In this document: in pieces, positions 17,739 to 30,453 of the stretch
How the letters are laid out: every line of letters begins with the position of its first letter
Numbering within the stretch: position 1 is the first letter of the stretch
Source of the DNA: Methanobacterium sp964452085
Lineage (GTDB): Archaea; Methanobacteriota; Methanobacteria; Methanobacteriales; Methanobacteriaceae
Length of the DNA stretch: 64,000 nt
Assembly (NCBI GenBank): GCA_964452085.1
Contig: CAYVKL010000006.1
Location: 46,087 to 110,086 of the forward strand
Reading direction: 5' to 3'
Notes under the pieces: generated by a model
What the model saw: the letters and a program-made list of their open reading frames with translations, nothing else
What the model was told of the DNA's origin: nothing
The model's database searches: none
Program-made: the position numbers and the translations under genes

Positions 17739-20700
17739 TTAATTACTTATTATTTTCGGAATTTTAATACTGAAATTAGTACCATTATCCCCTTTTAACT
17801 CCATTGAGCCTTCAGATTGTTCTACTAATGTTTTAATTAAGTGTAAACCAAATGAATCAGTATTTTCTGCTATTATATTGTTTGGAATTCCAATTCCATC
17901 ATCTGAAACATTAATAACCAAGCCATTATCATCAGAGGAAATTTCCACCCTTATCATTCCAGTACTACCATTCGGGAATGCGTGTTTCAGAGAATTGATC
18001 ACTAATTCAGTTACTATCAGACCAGATAACACTGAAGTTTCCATATCCAATGAAATGTCATTAGTTTCTATCTGGATATCCACATTTTTAGCACCGTGGG
18101 ACCTTAAAATGTCATCCAGGATATTATTAAGGTATTCCTCCAAATTAACTGTTTCGAGATCCTCGGATTGGTATAATTTTTCATGCACCATTCCAAAAGA
18201 CCTTAGATAGCTACGCCCATCCTGCAACTTGGCAATCATTTGATCAGTGACATACTCTGAATGAAGCCTGTTGAGAGTAGATATCATCTGCATATTCTTT
18301 TTAACCCCATCATAAACATTTTTAAGAGCTTTGTCTTTCTTATCGAGAGATTCTTTGGTTAGTAACTCCCTTTGTTCTAGATTTAATATTTTTGCCTCAA
18401 AATTAGTTTTCAGTAGAGAAATTTCCTCCTCAAAGTCTTTTGTAAGTTGGACCGTCTCTGATTCGAATTCTGCATTAATTCGACTAATTTCCGCTTCTTT
18501 TTCCTGAATTTCAATTTTCAAAGTTTTTATCTCTGATATTGTGGCTTCGGTTTTAATCCGTTGTTCTTGCAAATCAGCAGAAATTATTTGGAACTTTTCC
18601 TCGGTTTTTTTACGAAGATCTATTTCTGATTCTAAAGCTTTATGTGAATTATCAACTTCAATTTTTTTAGTTTGGAGATCCTTTTCAAGAAGTTCTAATT
18701 TTTCTTTTAGAGCTTTCTCTTCATCTCTTAATGTTTCAATCTCTTTAATTTGATTATTTAAAGTCTCCATCCGTTTTTGAGATTCTTCTTTGAATTTTTT
18801 ATCCATATCTTCATTCAATTTTTGAAGAGTGCCTATTTTTTTATTTTTGTCGTTTATTTCCAGTTTAAAAGACTCTTTAATATCCTCTAATTCCTTATTC
18901 TTCTCATCAATCTCCAACTTAAAAGAATCATTAACTTCCTGCAACACCGAATTTTTTTCATCAATCGATTTAAAAGACTCACTAAGTTCTTCAAATTCTT
19001 TGTTTTTCTCCTTAATTGAAAATTGAAGTTTTTCTACATTGTTCTGAGCGTCTTCCATAGCATGATGATGTTGAGTTACATCACGCCCCACAGACTGGTA
19101 TTCAGAAATATTACCGTTTTTATCAAATTTAGCGAGTGTAACCCATTGCCACCAACTTATAGGGGCATTTGGCATTTGAATGGGACTTTCAAAAATTTTA
19201 ATTGGGTTTTCTTCATTAAAGGACTTAAATTGAGCTTTCATTTTTCCCAGATCTTCTTCTGAGAGGGAAAAAACAACGTTCAATTTATTATTTATACCAA
19301 AAATACGATAATAAGCTTCATTAGCAAATGTTAGTTGGAAGTCCTGGTTAAATCTACATATTATTTCTCTTTGATCATTAACAACAGTCCGGTAAAGATT
19401 TTCATTTTGTTTAAGTTCGTTTTCCCTTTGTTGAAACTCCGTAACATCGTTTAAAATAATTATTAAGCCTTCAAATGATTTATGAGCTTTTATCTCAACA
19501 AATAAGGGTATTTTATCTGAATACAAACTTTTTATTATATTGGAAGGTTTACCTGTTTCCAAGGTTTCCATGCACATGGATTCCAATTCCCCATCCCAAA
19601 AGGATTTCATAACCTCCTGAAAAGATTTACCAACAATATCGTCATTTTTCATATCTAAAAGTTGACTAATTGTATTGTTACAGTAAACACATTTCATATT
19701 ATCGTCAAAAGCGATTAATACTTGATCTAAGGTGTCTAAAAGATTTAAATACCTTTCTTGACTATCTTTAAGAGATTCTTCCAGATTTCTATGGTCCGAA
19801 ACATCCTGGAAATGAACTAAATATCCATTTACTGTTCCATCTGACTTCAGAGGAGTTATAAAAAGACTGAAATATTTAGACACATCAGCAAGAGTATTTG
19901 CAAATCCCTTACTTTTAAATTCTTCAAAATTAAATTCAAACTCATAATTGACTTCTGAACCATTTTTTAAATCTTCAAGTTCTTTGGAGTCAAGTTTAAA
20001 GTCTTTAAACAGATTAAAATTTTTCAGTTGATCTACTTGGTCAACACCAAACAGTTGGAGGCATGCCGGGTTAGCATCTAAATAGTTTCCTTTTTCATCA
20101 AATATTCCAGTTGCCAGCATAGATTGATAATAAATATTTCTAAACTTCTCTTCTCGCTCAATAAGAGATTGTTCATCTTTTAACTGCTGAGTGATATCTT
20201 CAAATACCAGTTCTGCCCCCAAAAATCCGCCTTTTTCATCCAAAATAGAGTTAATATTATATTCCACATGAACATCTTTGCCATCTTTATTTAGAACGGA
20301 TCTCCCTGCGATACCTGCATTCTCGTTAATGAAAACTTTTAGGTCATTATCAGCATCAATTTCCTTATTTATACCTTCAATTGGGAAAACTTCGCTTAAA
20401 TCTTTACCTGATGCGATATTCTGCGTGAAACCAGTTAAATTAGATGCTAAATTATTTAAATATATTATTTTCCCTTTAAAATCAGTAACTAAAACTCCAA
20501 AACCTTTTAATTTATTATCAAGATCTTTAGCGATATTTAATAGGTTTTTTTCGAGTTTATGTTCAGTTAATGCTTTTTCAATCTTATGGTGGAGTTCTTT
20601 TTCCTCAAAAGGCTTTATTAAATAAGCATTGGGATGAGTAATTTCAGCTCTTTTGCGAGTTTTTTCATCATCATAAGCAGTTATATAAATAATAGGAACA

Positions 20701-20927
20701 TCTCTGATGCTTTTAATCTCCTGTGCAGCATCAACACCATCCCCTTGACCCTTTAACATTATGTCCATTAAAATTAAATCAGGCTTTATCTCTTCAGCCT
20801 TTTTTACAGCTTCTTTTCGTGAAAAAGCGAATGATGGAACTTCATACCCCCAGTTTCTTAGCTTTCTCTGAATCTCCATTGCAGTGAGACCTTCGTCTTC
20901 CACCACCAAAATTTTAGCCGCTGCCAT
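17739..20927 (-). CDS. Large hybrid sensor: receiver + four PAS + coiled coil + HisKA_2-like kinase lacking the H-box His
   Basis: A 1062-residue soluble protein. Receiver (1-125, Asp in LILMDIMLKG, Lys in AYLIKPFEEKE), then PAS domains at about 140-260, 275-390, 395-505 and 510-635. A long Glu/Lys-rich coiled coil covers about 640-860 with internal repeats such as FKLEIDEKNKELED and FKLEINDKNKKIG. The H-box near residue 870 reads NVYDGVKKNMQ where intact relatives have EVHHRVKNNLQ, so the usual phosphoacceptor His is absent. The ATPase N-box (ELVINSLKHAF) and DDGIGIP are intact. ATG 20927 has GGGGTGA upstream. Likely first gene of the signalling operon. Confidence 0.9.
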   Translation of the reverse strand: MAAAKILVVEDEGLTAMEIQRKLRNWGYEVPSFAFSRKEAVKKAEEIKPDLILMDIMLKGQGDGVDAAQEIKSIRDVPIIYITAYDDEKTRKRAEITHPNAYLIKPFEEKELHHKIEKALTEHKLEKNLLNIAKDLDNKLKGFGVLVTDFKGKIIYLNNLASNLTGFTQNIASGKDLSEVFPIEGINKEIDADNDLKVFINENAGIAGRSVLNKDGKDVHVEYNINSILDEKGGFLGAELVFEDITQQLKDEQSLIEREEKFRNIYYQSMLATGIFDEKGNYLDANPACLQLFGVDQVDQLKNFNLFKDFKLDSKELEDLKNGSEVNYEFEFNFEEFKSKGFANTLADVSKYFSLFITPLKSDGTVNGYLVHFQDVSDHRNLEESLKDSQERYLNLLDTLDQVLIAFDDNMKCVYCNNTISQLLDMKNDDIVGKSFQEVMKSFWDGELESMCMETLETGKPSNIIKSLYSDKIPLFVEIKAHKSFEGLIIILNDVTEFQQRENELKQNENLYRTVVNDQREIICRFNQDFQLTFANEAYYRIFGINNKLNVVFSLSEEDLGKMKAQFKSFNEENPIKIFESPIQMPNAPISWWQWVTLAKFDKNGNISEYQSVGRDVTQHHHAMEDAQNNVEKLQFSIKEKNKEFEELSESFKSIDEKNSVLQEVNDSFKLEIDEKNKELEDIKESFKLEINDKNKKIGTLQKLNEDMDKKFKEESQKRMETLNNQIKEIETLRDEEKALKEKLELLEKDLQTKKIEVDNSHKALESEIDLRKKTEEKFQIISADLQEQRIKTEATISEIKTLKIEIQEKEAEISRINAEFESETVQLTKDFEEEISLLKTNFEAKILNLEQRELLTKESLDKKDKALKNVYDGVKKNMQMISTLNRLHSEYVTDQMIAKLQDGRSYLRSFGMVHEKLYQSEDLETVNLEEYLNNILDDILRSHGAKNVDIQIETNDISLDMETSVLSGLIVTELVINSLKHAFPNGSTGMIRVEISSDDNGLVINVSDDGIGIPNNIIAENTDSFGLHLIKTLVEQSEGSMELKGDNGTNFSIKIPKIISN

Positions 20928-21205
20928 AAAATCACCCCTATTCATCACAGCAATATTGTCTATTGTAATCAATTTATCTATTATTCATCATATTTAATAA
21001 TTGTTACATAATTATTAATTTTATATGAGATTAATTTAAGATTCAAACTGCATAATAGATTTGAAAACTTTTTCCAAAGGTTTCTAGACAATATAAATCA
21101 TTATTAAACTTTTGAATTTGAAAAGAATAATTAAATAATAATATTAAAAAGAATAAGCTGATTTTATGAAAATATAAATTCAAAAAATTAATTAAGGAGT
21201 TCAAA
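20928..21205. other. Intergenic region between signalling block and taw2
   Basis: Very AT-rich sequence between two minus-strand genes. It must hold the promoter for the large kinase gene and the 3' end of taw2; several A/T runs are seen, but no gene is supported. Confidence 0.4.
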
Positions 21206-21961
21206 TTAACTTTTGCAGACTTTTGCATCGACCACAACATGATAAACTCCTGGAGAGTACTTTTTAATAACTCTCTGGTTTAAAATTTCTACATCAAACC
21301 CTTTAGCTGCAGTTATAACTCTTTCAGCAGGTCTTTTGAATTTCAATTTATCTGGAACAGATTCATGATAGTGGATAATACCCTCATCCTTGAGCACATC
21401 CATAGCTACGTCAAGGTATTCCTCAGTGTTTCCAATATATCCCATTAAGACTCTATCTGCAACATTTCGAGGTGCTGAATCCCGACAGTTTCCAAGAATA
21501 GGTTTAACAACACCCTGAACCTTATTAATACGAATATTTTCTGAAAGGTAACCATGAGCAACTGGATTTATTTCCACAGCATAAATTTTACTTGGATTAG
21601 CATGAACCGCCATGGGAATGGTGAAATATCCAATTCCAGCAAAAAGATCTACTATTGTCTCCCCATCCTTAACCAGTTGAGGCATTCGTTTTCTTTCAGT
21701 AGTGTTTCCCTTGGACCACATAATCCTGGAAACATCAAGTTTAAAAAGACAGTGATTTTCCCTGTGCACAGTTTCTGTACCCTCACCTAAAAGAACTTCA
21801 ACTTCTGGTTCCCTTTGAATTCCCTTTATTCTGCCCAAACGAACCACTCGATTTACTCCAGGCACTTTCAGAAGTTCCTGAGGGTCACCCTCAAAAGGAT
21901 TTCCCACATTATCTTTTAAAACTAGAATGTCGCCTATGACCTTACCCTTCATATTTATCAT
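21206..21961 (-). CDS. taw2: tRNA wybutosine-type modification enzyme Taw2 (Trm5/TYW2 family methyltransferase fold)
   Basis: The 251-residue protein has the Met-10+ fold: SAM motif I DLFAGIGYFTIPMA near residue 100, EINPVA, and ADRVLMGYI near 170. In Trm5, which methylates G37 in tRNA, the last site reads N-L/P-P; the MGY form is what I recall from archaeal Taw2, which transfers the aminocarboxypropyl group of SAM to tRNA-Phe. The length agrees with Taw2. The RVIRLGRIKGIQREPEVEVL-type N-terminal segment fits both. The start could also be ATG 21952. It is monocistronic. Taw2 against Trm5 is inferred from one motif. Confidence 0.8.
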   Translation of the reverse strand: MINMKGKVIGDILVLKDNVGNPFEGDPQELLKVPGVNRVVRLGRIKGIQREPEVEVLLGEGTETVHRENHCLFKLDVSRIMWSKGNTTERKRMPQLVKDGETIVDLFAGIGYFTIPMAVHANPSKIYAVEINPVAHGYLSENIRINKVQGVVKPILGNCRDSAPRNVADRVLMGYIGNTEEYLDVAMDVLKDEGIIHYHESVPDKLKFKRPAERVITAAKGFDVEILNQRVIKKYSPGVYHVVVDAKVCKS

Positions 21962-22232
21962 TTCTTAAAATTTTTTTGAGTTATTTATTATATTTTTTTA
22001 TTTAGATTATACAGATAATATGCATTGGTTTCATACTATCTTTCAGTAACACTATGTAGACATAAGCCTTAAGTTGAACATCGTAAAATTAAAAAAAACT
22101 ACTCAAATCAATATATCTTTCAATTTAATAAAGTGTTAATTTAGGTTATTTTAAATGAAAAAATTCTTCCGATATCATATTTTAGGGAATAGAATATTGA
22201 TTTTATTGATGAAGCGAGTATAACTTCTTTAA

Positions 22233-22754
22233 TTAACAGGATTTTATACGCTCATGGTTTGAATGTATTTTCCTTATGAATATTGCAATTATTCCCCCAA
22301 TTACGCATAATACTATGGACGGAAGGATATAACTTATTGCATAAAGAGTGGTGTGATAAGCGCAGAAACAACCCCCTTCCCGTAAAAAATAGCCGAAAAT
22401 AAAAAGTAAAAAGGCAAATATTCCCCCAACCCCACCGGTAATGATGTTATTAAAAATACCATCTTTATAACTCCCACCAGCTATAAAACCTGTAGCGAAC
22501 CCCGCTATAACTGGTATTACTATTGGAAGTCCATCAAAAACTAGAAATGTTAAAACTATTATTATTATTCCCACTATAATGGCAATAAACCTTTTCCAGA
22601 TATCTAAATTTATTTCCAAATCTTCAGATTTATTATTTGATTTTTTAAGTTGCAGTTTGCCCCCACATTCGCATACAAGGTTATAATCTTCGGGTTTTTC
22701 TCCAGGCTGGAGTTCGTAATATCCACCACACTTATCACAGATTAAGAATGACAT
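22233..22754 (-). CDS. Zinc-ribbon membrane protein, hypothetical
   Basis: A 173-residue protein. The N-terminus has a zinc ribbon (CDKCGG near residue 6 and CECGG near 29) around YYELQPGEKPEDY. Three or four hydrophobic segments follow (residues 52-70, 76-95, 105-125, 140-160), Gly-rich and like those of DUF5518-type small membrane proteins. A related ribbon, YYELQRGESPEDF, is in the protein encoded at 51153-51632. It is transcribed alone. Function is unknown. Confidence 0.72.
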   Translation of the reverse strand: MSFLICDKCGGYYELQPGEKPEDYNLVCECGGKLQLKKSNNKSEDLEINLDIWKRFIAIIVGIIIIVLTFLVFDGLPIVIPVIAGFATGFIAGGSYKDGIFNNIITGGVGGIFAFLLFIFGYFLREGGCFCAYHTTLYAISYILPSIVLCVIGGIIAIFIRKIHSNHERIKSC

Positions 22755-23208
22755 ATTCTCAAGTTATTATTCATTATTAATAAAATTATACTAAGATAAT
22801 TATTAAATAAAAAAACCTGTATGTGGTGAAAAAGGTCATTTTTATTGGTATCTGGTGTTTTTATGAATCATTAAATAATTATTTATATTTGAGTTAAATG
22901 AAAGTAAACTAAATGGTTTTAGATTATTTTACACATTTAAAGTAATTCTTAAAGAAATAATGCAAAATCAGTTCTCTAACTTCAATGTTAAGGTGATTTT
23001 GGGATATTTCACTGATTCCAAATTCCGCTGAAAAACTTAAGAGGATCAATCGAGATTAAAAGTGCCTACTGCGGACCATTCATCATCACATAATTGTTGA
23101 TTTTTATTTTTTAATGAATTATAAAATTGTAGACAACGGAGATACCTATAAAAACAATTAAATATCATTTAAAATTAAGACACAATTAGAGTAATAAGGA
23201 GAATTATA
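22755..23208. other. 454-base intergenic region, divergent promoters
   Basis: It lies between the zinc-ribbon gene (minus) and the NuoE-like gene (plus). AT-rich sequence; the patch at about 22980-23080 is less AT-rich than the rest and could mark a decayed gene or small RNA, but has no open frame that I can support. AAGGAG lies before the NuoE-like ATG. Confidence 0.4.
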
Positions 23209-23673
23209 ATGGAAAAAGGTCTTTTGGAAATATTAAGTTCATATAAAGGCAGTAAATCAGATTTAATCCCAATCTTACAAAATATTCAATTAAATTATGG
23301 TTATCTCCCTGAAGAATCTATGAAAGAAGTCTCCAAGTTCACCAAAGTTCCTGAAAGCGAGATATATGGTGTGGCCTCATTCTACTCACAGTTCAGATTC
23401 ACTCCTCAGGGGAAAAATCACATCATGGTGTGTATGGGCACTGCATGCCATGTCCAGGGAGCTGATCAGATTATAGAAGGTATTGAAAGACATTTGGGAA
23501 TAGAAGAAGGTGGAGTTACCTTTGACTTGGAATATTCACTTGAATCAGTTGGTTGCCTGGGTTGTTGTGCCCTGGCCCCATGCGCCACAGTAAATCAAGA
23601 TATAAAATCTAATATAGCTTTAAAAGATATTAAAAGGATTTTCCGTAGGAAAAAGAAGAATAAATCTTCCTGA
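23209..23673 (+). CDS. NuoE-like 2Fe-2S thioredoxin-fold protein, stand-alone
   Basis: A 154-residue protein of the complex I 24-kDa (NuoE/HoxE) family. The N-terminal helical part has LIPILQNIQLNYGYLPEES and VASFYSQF; the thioredoxin-like part has the four 2Fe-2S cysteines in CMGTACH near residue 82 and CLGCCALAPC near 121. It normally pairs with a NuoF-type flavoprotein to move electrons between NAD(P)H or ferredoxin and hydrogenase or formate dehydrogenase. No NuoF or hydrogenase gene is near. The basic tail (RRKKKNK) is unusual. AAGGAG precedes the ATG. Confidence 0.9.
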   Translation: MEKGLLEILSSYKGSKSDLIPILQNIQLNYGYLPEESMKEVSKFTKVPESEIYGVASFYSQFRFTPQGKNHIMVCMGTACHVQGADQIIEGIERHLGIEEGGVTFDLEYSLESVGCLGCCALAPCATVNQDIKSNIALKDIKRIFRRKKKNKSS

Positions 23674-23920
23674 ATTAACATTTTCACTTAACTTTTTATT
23701 TTATTATTTTAATTTAATGAATAGCCTTATTTAAATTTAAACCCGTTGAATGGTCCTTTTTTTATCTGAAATCTTAATAAAGTTCGCGAATATTTAATTA
23801 AATCATTATTATTGAGAATGAGTATTTTTAAAATGATTTTTAATCAAAAATTCAAGACGCAAAACATAACTACCACCAGAACTAAAAATCAATTTAAACA
23901 GTTTTTCTGGAGGGATGAAT
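23674..23920. promoter_or_regulatory. purP upstream region
   Basis: AT-rich gap of about 250 bases between two plus-strand genes. The T-rich end at 23690-23720 should end the NuoE-like transcript. GGAGG at 23909-23913 is the ribosome site of purP. Confidence 0.4.
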
Positions 23921-25012
23921 TTGGGTAAAGTAAACAGAGACGAAATTTTAAGCATCCTAAATGAATATGACAAGGATGAGATAACTATAGCCACCCTGGG
24001 AAGTCACACCTCCCTACACATACTGAAAGGAGCTAAGGATGAAGGATTCCGCACAGCAGTTGTCTGTGAAAAAGGTCGAGAAGTTCCTTACCAGCGCTTC
24101 CAAGTGGCTGATGATTATATACTGGTAGATAAGTTTAAAGACATTGTAGATGATGAAGTACAAGAACAATTACGGGATATGAACAGCATAGTGGTTCCCC
24201 ACGGATCATTTGTAGCTTATGCAGGATTAGACCGAGTTGAAGATGATTTCAACGTACCAATGTTCGGTAACCGGGACATACTGCGTTGGGAAGCCGAAAG
24301 AGATCTGGAAAGGAAGTTAATGGTAGAATCCGGTATCCGAATTCCAAACAAGTATGAGGACCCATCTGAAATTGATAGGACAGTAATGGTGAAATTCCCT
24401 GGGGCAAGGGGAGGCCGTGGCTACTTTGTAGCCTCATCCACTGATGAATACCATCAAAAAATTGATTCAATGCTTAAAAGGAACTGGATTGGTTCTGAAG
24501 ACGTTGAACTAGCTCACATTGAAGAATATGTTTCCGGGTGTAACTACTGTATACACTTCTTCTACTCCGCACTTAAAGATGAAGTGGAAGTAATGGGTAT
24601 TGACAGCCGTTATGAATCAAACATCGATGGGCTATGCAGAATCCCTGCTAAAGATCAGTTAGACATTGGTATGGACCCATCCTACGTAATAACCGGTAAC
24701 CACCCTGTGGTTATGAGAGAATCACTACTGCCACAGGTCTTTGATATTGGAGACAGTCTGGTGGAAGGTGCTAAAAAATTGGTATCTCCTGGTATGAATG
24801 GGCCTTTCTGTCTGCAAACCCTGGTTAACGATGATCTGGAAGTGATTGTCTTTGAAATGAGCGCCCGGATTGATGGAGGAACCAACACTTTCATGCATAC
24901 CTCTGCATACAGTTACCTGCTCTTCGGAGAGTTCATGAGCATGGGGCGCAGAATATCCCGAGAAATTAAAACTGGAATATCTGAAGATAATCTAGATGTT
25001 CTTATAACCTAG
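23921..25012 (+). CDS. purP: FAICAR synthetase PurP (IMP biosynthesis)
   Basis: PurP is an ATP-grasp enzyme that formylates AICAR with free formate, the archaeal route in purine synthesis. The 363-residue length is usual. Typical stretches are ATLGSHTSLHILKGAKDEGF at the N-terminus, CEKGREVPYQRF, VKFPGARGGRGYF near residue 145 (ATP-grasp loop) and EMSARIDGGTNTF near 320. GGAGG at 23909-23913 abuts ATG 23915 but is 7 bases from TTG 23921, so TTG is the likelier start. It has its own promoter region. In this window purM is also present. Confidence 0.95.
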   Translation: MGKVNRDEILSILNEYDKDEITIATLGSHTSLHILKGAKDEGFRTAVVCEKGREVPYQRFQVADDYILVDKFKDIVDDEVQEQLRDMNSIVVPHGSFVAYAGLDRVEDDFNVPMFGNRDILRWEAERDLERKLMVESGIRIPNKYEDPSEIDRTVMVKFPGARGGRGYFVASSTDEYHQKIDSMLKRNWIGSEDVELAHIEEYVSGCNYCIHFFYSALKDEVEVMGIDSRYESNIDGLCRIPAKDQLDIGMDPSYVITGNHPVVMRESLLPQVFDIGDSLVEGAKKLVSPGMNGPFCLQTLVNDDLEVIVFEMSARIDGGTNTFMHTSAYSYLLFGEFMSMGRRISREIKTGISEDNLDVLIT

Positions 25013-25939
<927 letters not shown>

Positions 25940-26011
25940 TTTTTATTTATTCGTAAATATTAGAGCCCTTATGGGCTTTAGACTATTTTCTATTTTTCTA
26001 GACGTGATGTT

Positions 26012-27916
<1,905 letters not shown>

Positions 27917-28225
27917 TCATCCCCACTCCCTCCTTTTTTAGATTATTGTTCTTAAAATCTAATATTAAAAAAAAACTTTCTTTTAAATTAAAAATCAATA
28001 AAAAATCACATTTATTTTTCATTTTTCATTTTTCATTTGAAACTAAACTTAAATTGAAATTTGAATAGTATAAACTGGCTACTAATATTACCGTAACCTT
28101 TAATTATCATAATCCACTATATAATTAGATGTAATAAGGTGATATTAGATGTAATAAGCTGTGATAAATGGATGAAAAAAATTCCTAATCTAATAATTCA
28201 GGGGGTGAGGTGATATGGGGCCGAG
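27917..28225. repeat. Intergenic region with short tandem and direct repeats
   Basis: Three and a half copies of a 7-base unit (atttttc) lie at 28014-28036. A 15-base direct repeat (attagatgtaataag) occurs at 28124-28138 and 28144-28158. GGGGTGA and GAGGTGA sites follow at 28202-28213. No gene of size is seen; a four-codon frame at 28215-28229 overlaps the next start. Confidence 0.55.
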
Positions 28226-29176
28226 GTGATTTTTGAACGGAATTCCCTGAAGAAGGGTTTTGAAGATTCCCATGGTACAGAATGGCAAATATATCAAGAA
28301 AAATTACTAAAAAATGGGGCTAAAACCCACCATGATTTAGAAAAAAATTTAAAAATAGCCATTGACCAAACCCATAAACACCGCTTAAAACTAGGATTAG
28401 AGATTATTTTAATTCTTCTATCACATCCTCAAAAAGATGTTAGTGCTTTCACTTTAGGGAGATTATACTCATTAATTACTGAAGAATCATTGCGTAGGTT
28501 TATTATTAATGATCTTAAAGAAATGCGCGATGACCCCCAAATAAATGTTAGTACAGCAGCTCAAAACTCTTTAGAATTAATATCTGGTTCAGTTCATGAT
28601 TTGATGCTGGCAGATATAATTTCCGAAGTTTTTACAGATTTTTTTATTGATTTAGAAAAAGAAACAAAAAACAGAATTGAAAACTTACAATCCTCATTAC
28701 CTTTATCCAACGACCATTATCCAGATTCCAATTCATTCCATTCACATAACCGATTTATAATTGCTTTAGTGCGCAAATTTAGACAGTTGAATATATTATT
28801 GGATAAAACAATCTTTTCAAAGGAATTAGAAGAAATAATTCCTGAACTGGAAGATGTTGAAAATTTTTGTATGGGAAATTTTCCTGAAGAAGGAATAATC
28901 CCATTTTCCACAATAGAAAATTCCCAATGGCGACCTAAAGATTCAATAGCAAAATTAGCAAATGTTTATGCCCACACTTTCCTGGAAAAAGGACATTTAA
29001 ACCACCTAAAAACATACCTTAACGATGATGATTATCGTGTTCGCCAAATAGGTGCTAATGCTCTTTTAAGTGTAGTAGAATTCCTATTGAATTGTGCAGA
29101 TGATGAACCACTGCAAAATATAAATCATCCCCATATCCCTCATTTCAAAGATTATCCACAATCATTAGCTAAATAA
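28226..29176 (+). CDS. HEAT-like helical repeat protein, hypothetical
   Basis: A 316-residue soluble protein, predicted mostly helical. Stretches such as LKLGLEIILILLSHPQKDV, NVSTAAQNSLELISG and DYRVRQIGANALLSVVEF resemble HEAT/ARM-type repeats, which bind proteins. No catalytic motif is seen. The start is GTG 28226, overlapping the stop of a 4-codon frame with a good ribosome site, so translation may be coupled. It sits between fttA and purM on the same strand; in the related gene order I recall, these two are neighbours, so this gene may be an insertion. Confidence 0.65.
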   Translation: MIFERNSLKKGFEDSHGTEWQIYQEKLLKNGAKTHHDLEKNLKIAIDQTHKHRLKLGLEIILILLSHPQKDVSAFTLGRLYSLITEESLRRFIINDLKEMRDDPQINVSTAAQNSLELISGSVHDLMLADIISEVFTDFFIDLEKETKNRIENLQSSLPLSNDHYPDSNSFHSHNRFIIALVRKFRQLNILLDKTIFSKELEEIIPELEDVENFCMGNFPEEGIIPFSTIENSQWRPKDSIAKLANVYAHTFLEKGHLNHLKTYLNDDDYRVRQIGANALLSVVEFLLNCADDEPLQNINHPHIPHFKDYPQSLAK

Positions 29177-29316
29177 TTAAAAACTAGTTTTTAAAGTTGA
29201 ACTAATTAAGAAAAGGATATATCCAATGTGGTGTGTAATTGTATTGGTTGAATCTAAAAAGTTTATTAATGTTTAACCAAATAACCCTATACACTATACT
29301 ATTCATTTTAATTCAT

Positions 29317-30353
<1,037 letters not shown>

Positions 30354-30453
30354 GAGTCAATGGAGTTTAATAATATAATAAATATTAACGAAAAGGATTT
30401 TAATTAATTAGAATTGGTATATTTGCCACATTGTTTAATAGGAAGGTGAAAGA

